Below are positions 61,406 to 64,000 of a DNA stretch of 64,000 bases, piece by piece. The stretch comes from Paenibacillus sp. E222 (GTDB lineage Bacteria; Bacillota; Bacilli; Paenibacillales; Paenibacillaceae), in contig NZ_CP058552.1 in NCBI RefSeq assembly GCF_013401555.1, positions 1,550,001 to 1,614,000 of the forward strand, in the 5' to 3' direction. The notes under the pieces were generated by a model, which was not told the origin of the DNA, did not search any database, and was given only the letters and a program-made list of their open reading frames with translations. Position numbers and translations under genes: made by a program. Numbering within the stretch: the stretch's first letter is position 1; each line of letters opens with the position of its first letter.

Positions 61406-64000
61406 TTATTTTGGCATGCTCAGCAATAATTTAACCGCTTCTGCACGTGTAGTGTTGTCTCTAGGAGCAAAGGAGTTCAACCCTTTGCCGTTCAGTAGCC
61501 CGAACTTTTGCAAGCCAGCAACAGCTGTTTTGGCCCAGGACGGAATCTGATCATCATCTGCAAAGGATGATTGGGTGCCAGAGTCTGCCTTTAATTGCAT
61601 GGCGTTGGCGACCATGACAGTCATCTCTGCACGAGTGACAGCTTCATTCGGGCGAAAAGCCCCTTTTGAGTCTCCTTGAATAAATCCCGCCTGTAAAGCA
61701 CGCGCTACAGCAGACTGTGCCCAAGCTCCTATGTTTGAACGATCGGTAAAAGATAATGTCGCTTCCGTGTACTCTGTGTTCAGGGTATTCATCAGCATCA
61801 CCGTAAACTCTGCACGTGTAATGGATGCATCCGGCTTGAATGTTCCATCAGCATATCCTTTAACGATGCCTTGAAGAGTAGCTTGCTGGATGACTTCTTT
61901 CGCCCAGTGTCCTTCGACATCATGAAACGAAATGTCTGCTGGCTCTTTGGGCTGATCAACCGCCAACACGGCGAATTTGGTAAAATGATCTACGTTCACC
62001 CGAATGTGCTTGCCTTCCACAGTAGGTTCACCAGCGGAAAGCCAAACCTGTTTTTCTTCATCAAAGTAGAATAGTTTAGCCTGCTGATTGCTCTGCAACT
62101 TTGATGGATCAAATGTCAGGGTTATGGTTACGGGCACAGTGAAGTTTTGAGGAGCGTTCTTGAGCAGTTCATATACCGGGCTGAGCAGCTGGACCTGGTG
62201 GGTCAGCGAGGCAGAAGGATCTGCAATCTGTTCAATGGTAACCTTGAGTTCCTGGTTCATCGCCCCGGCAGGGATGGATATCATAATGTCATTGCCCAAA
62301 CTTAATTGCCCGGCGTGCCCCGCTGCAAGTGTTAAACGTCCATTCGTGGACGAATGGGTTATGGTATCAGGCGGCGAAGGGGTACTGCTCGACCCGTTGT
62401 TATTCTGGTTACCAGAGCCGCCGCCGCTGCTGTTACCATCATTACCACCTGATGGTGGCGTGGAATTAACACTCCATTTGGCATATAAGGTCAGATCGGA
62501 TGTGATCTCTGTTTGAGTAAAGTTGAATGGAGTTTTCAACTCGGGGTCTGCATACCAGCCTGCAAACGTATAGCCAGAACGGCTTGGCGAAGCAGGTGCT
62601 GAAAGTTTCTTTTCGTATTCAACAGCTGCATCGGATACTGCTGATCCTCCAAGTGTATTGAACGTTACCTTATATGTGTTTGGTGTCCATTTTGCATACA
62701 ATGTGGTGTCCTGGACAATCGATCTAGTATTCAGGTCAAATGGCGTACTCCATTCAGGCTCAGTATACCAGCCAGCGAAAGTGTGTCCTGCTTTGGTTGG
62801 AACGTCAGGAGCTTTCACCAACTCACCATACGTGACTGTCTGATCAGGAACCACTGACCCACCATTAGTTTCGAAGTTAACGGTATAGGAGTTGACCATC
62901 CATTTCGCATACAGGGTGAGATTGTGGGTGACAGTTGTATTATTGAAATCGAAAGCTTGGTTCAAAGCTGAGTCATTATGCCAGCCAGCGAAAGTGTATC
63001 CTGCTTTAGTTGGATCTGCTGGAACAATAACCTTGTCACCGTAATATACCGTTTGTTCGGTTACTTCAGAACCACCGTTACTGTTAAACATTACAGTACG
63101 CGGTGTATAAAAACTGAAATGTAGGCTTGTGGTATTGCCTGCACTATCGGTAACAATCAGTACATATTCTCCTTCAGATTGGACCGTTTCTCCGCTGCTG
63201 AAGAGTGAACCGTTCAGAGTGGCTGTTCCTTCATTAAAAGTGATTGTTGGGCCTTCATTGTATTTTCCATTATCGGTGACACCCGATACAACAGGATCTG
63301 CTGTATCAATGGAAAAAGTCAACGTTGTACTGCCAATACTGTTGGTCACCACCAAAGTATAAACGCCGTCGGCCATTACTGTAGTGCCACTCGTGAATGC
63401 AGCGCCATTCAGCGTAGCCGTACCGTTATCAAAGGTTGGTGTCACCGTATGATTATATAATCCGCCGTCTGATACACCGCTGACTATTGGGGGGATGCTT
63501 TGCTTAACGGTTATGGTCACTAACACTGGAATACTTGTATCCCATTGATTCTTGGCACTGTAGGTGAAGCTGTCGCTGCCCACATAATTGGTGCTTGGAG
63601 TATAAGTAAACGCTCCATCCGCATGCAGTACCAGTGTTCCGTTCATCGGGCCACTTTTCAAAATAACGGAAGATGCATCGCTATCATTGGCAAGCAAACC
63701 AGGCGCAGGCACAACCAAAGCCGAGTTTGAGTTGGTGGTATAGGTGTCTTCGGCTGCTACTGGAAGTCGCACACCGTCTAAAATGGGGAATGTTCCTTCA
63801 TTTGAAATGTAATATACGAGGTCAGGCTGGCTGCCATTCAGATTGGGCACTTTAAATTCGCTCGAACCATTGCCGCCAAACTTGGTGCCCAATAGACTAA
63901 ACAGGGGCTGATTATTGTTGGTGGTAAGAGTGGAACCATTCGCCAATATCCAGTTTTTTAACGGAAGATTGACTAACATGGGAATAATCTCACCTATGAA
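61406..64000 (-). CDS. SLH-domain surface protein with tail-collar, cadherin-like and InlB-type repeats (partial)
   Basis: The frame is open through the right edge, so the gene begins outside the window. The seven codons before the ATG at 63979 read FIGEIIP, a natural continuation of a tail-collar fold. Domains, in residues from that ATG: tail-collar/microcystin-dependent-like (1-55, QPLFSLLGTKFGGNGSSEF), cadherin-like tandem repeat (about 75-160), two Ig-like repeats (about 165-295), three InlB B-repeats (about 300-505, each AGYTFAGW or close), a Gly/Ser linker, a ZU5-like region (about 550-675), and three SLH domains to the end (HDVEGHWAKEVI, ITRAEF). SLH domains bind pyruvylated wall polymer, so it is wall-anchored and displays the rest. 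Confidence 0.85.
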   Translation of the reverse strand, partial: FIGEIIPMLVNLPLKNWILANGSTLTTNNNQPLFSLLGTKFGGNGSSEFKVPNLNGSQPDLVYYISNEGTFPILDGVRLPVAAEDTYTTNSNSALVVPAPGLLANDSDASSVILKSGPMNGTLVLHADGAFTYTPSTNYVGSDSFTYSAKNQWDTSIPVLVTITVKQSIPPIVSGVSDGGLYNHTVTPTFDNGTATLNGAAFTSGTTVMADGVYTLVVTNSIGSTTLTFSIDTADPVVSGVTDNGKYNEGPTITFNEGTATLNGSLFSSGETVQSEGEYVLIVTDSAGNTTSLHFSFYTPRTVMFNSNGGSEVTEQTVYYGDKVIVPADPTKAGYTFAGWHNDSALNQAFDFNNTTVTHNLTLYAKWMVNSYTVNFETNGGSVVPDQTVTYGELVKAPDVPTKAGHTFAGWYTEPEWSTPFDLNTRSIVQDTTLYAKWTPNTYKVTFNTLGGSAVSDAAVEYEKKLSAPASPSRSGYTFAGWYADPELKTPFNFTQTEITSDLTLYAKWSVNSTPPSGGNDGNSSGGGSGNQNNNGSSSTPSPPDTITHSSTNGRLTLAAGHAGQLSLGNDIMISIPAGAMNQELKVTIEQIADPSASLTHQVQLLSPVYELLKNAPQNFTVPVTITLTFDPSKLQSNQQAKLFYFDEEKQVWLSAGEPTVEGKHIRVNVDHFTKFAVLAVDQPKEPADISFHDVEGHWAKEVIQQATLQGIVKGYADGTFKPDASITRAEFTVMLMNTLNTEYTEATLSFTDRSNIGAWAQSAVARALQAGFIQGDSKGAFRPNEAVTRAEMTVMVANAMQLKADSGTQSSFADDDQIPSWAKTAVAGLQKFGLLNGKGLNSFAPRDNTTRAEAVKLLLSMPK

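Overview
The window reads as a chromosomal segment of a Paenibacillus-like Gram-positive soil bacterium. The evidence is the moderate GC, strong GGAGG ribosome sites, many TTG/GTG starts, lipobox solute-binding proteins with CUT1-type sugar permeases lacking their own ATPase, YesM/YesN-type two-component pairs, a secreted PL1 pectate lyase, and secreted proteins with SLH and copper-amine-oxidase-like domains. No rRNA, tRNA, CRISPR array or prophage was seen.

Layout. 0-8.5 kb: the end of an ABC-2 type exporter, a leucine-dehydrogenase-type enzyme, a MITE-like element, a UPF0316 membrane protein, a secreted VWA protein and a pectate lyase. 8.5-16.6 kb: a divergent locus for beta-1,4-manno-oligosaccharides with a LacI regulator, an AGE-family epimerase, two GH130 phosphorylases and an ABC importer, with operator-like palindromes in both promoters. 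16.9-22.3 kb: a nikABCDE-type importer behind a promoter with a perfect 7-1-7 Fur box. 22.8-26.6 kb: a TetR/flavodoxin-fold oxidoreductase pair sharing an operator, then a kinase-like protein and a glycosyltransferase. 26.8-31.8 kb: a PRD regulator, fructose-family PTS IIA/IIB/IIC and a class II aldolase. 32-38 kb: an ABC-F ATPase behind a short ORF and terminator, then a four-gene set (uncharacterised protein, small lipoprotein, glutathionylspermidine-synthase-like ATP-grasp enzyme, DUF350 membrane protein). 38-41 kb: nucleoside hydrolase, PadR/HAAS pair and a signal-peptidase-II-like protein. 41.3-50.4 kb: two sugar importers flanking a YesMN two-component system. 50.7-64 kb: MATE exporter, AraC remnant, Rpn-type nuclease, OmpR/HK/lipoprotein set, LysR, M20 amidohydrolase with YfcC-type transporter, and a large SLH protein that runs off the right edge.

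The most unusual non-coding structure is a 195-nt intergenic element present twice (22435-22629 and 34889-35083). Each copy has four 22-nt modules of the form YTAACGAA-N10-GTTA, two on each strand, at exactly the same 50/73/50-nt spacing although the sequence between them has diverged. The most interesting gene set is the ATP-grasp/DUF350/lipoprotein operon at 35.2-37.8 kb, which starts 155 nt after the second copy. All functional calls come from reading motifs and remembered family sequences; no database search was run.
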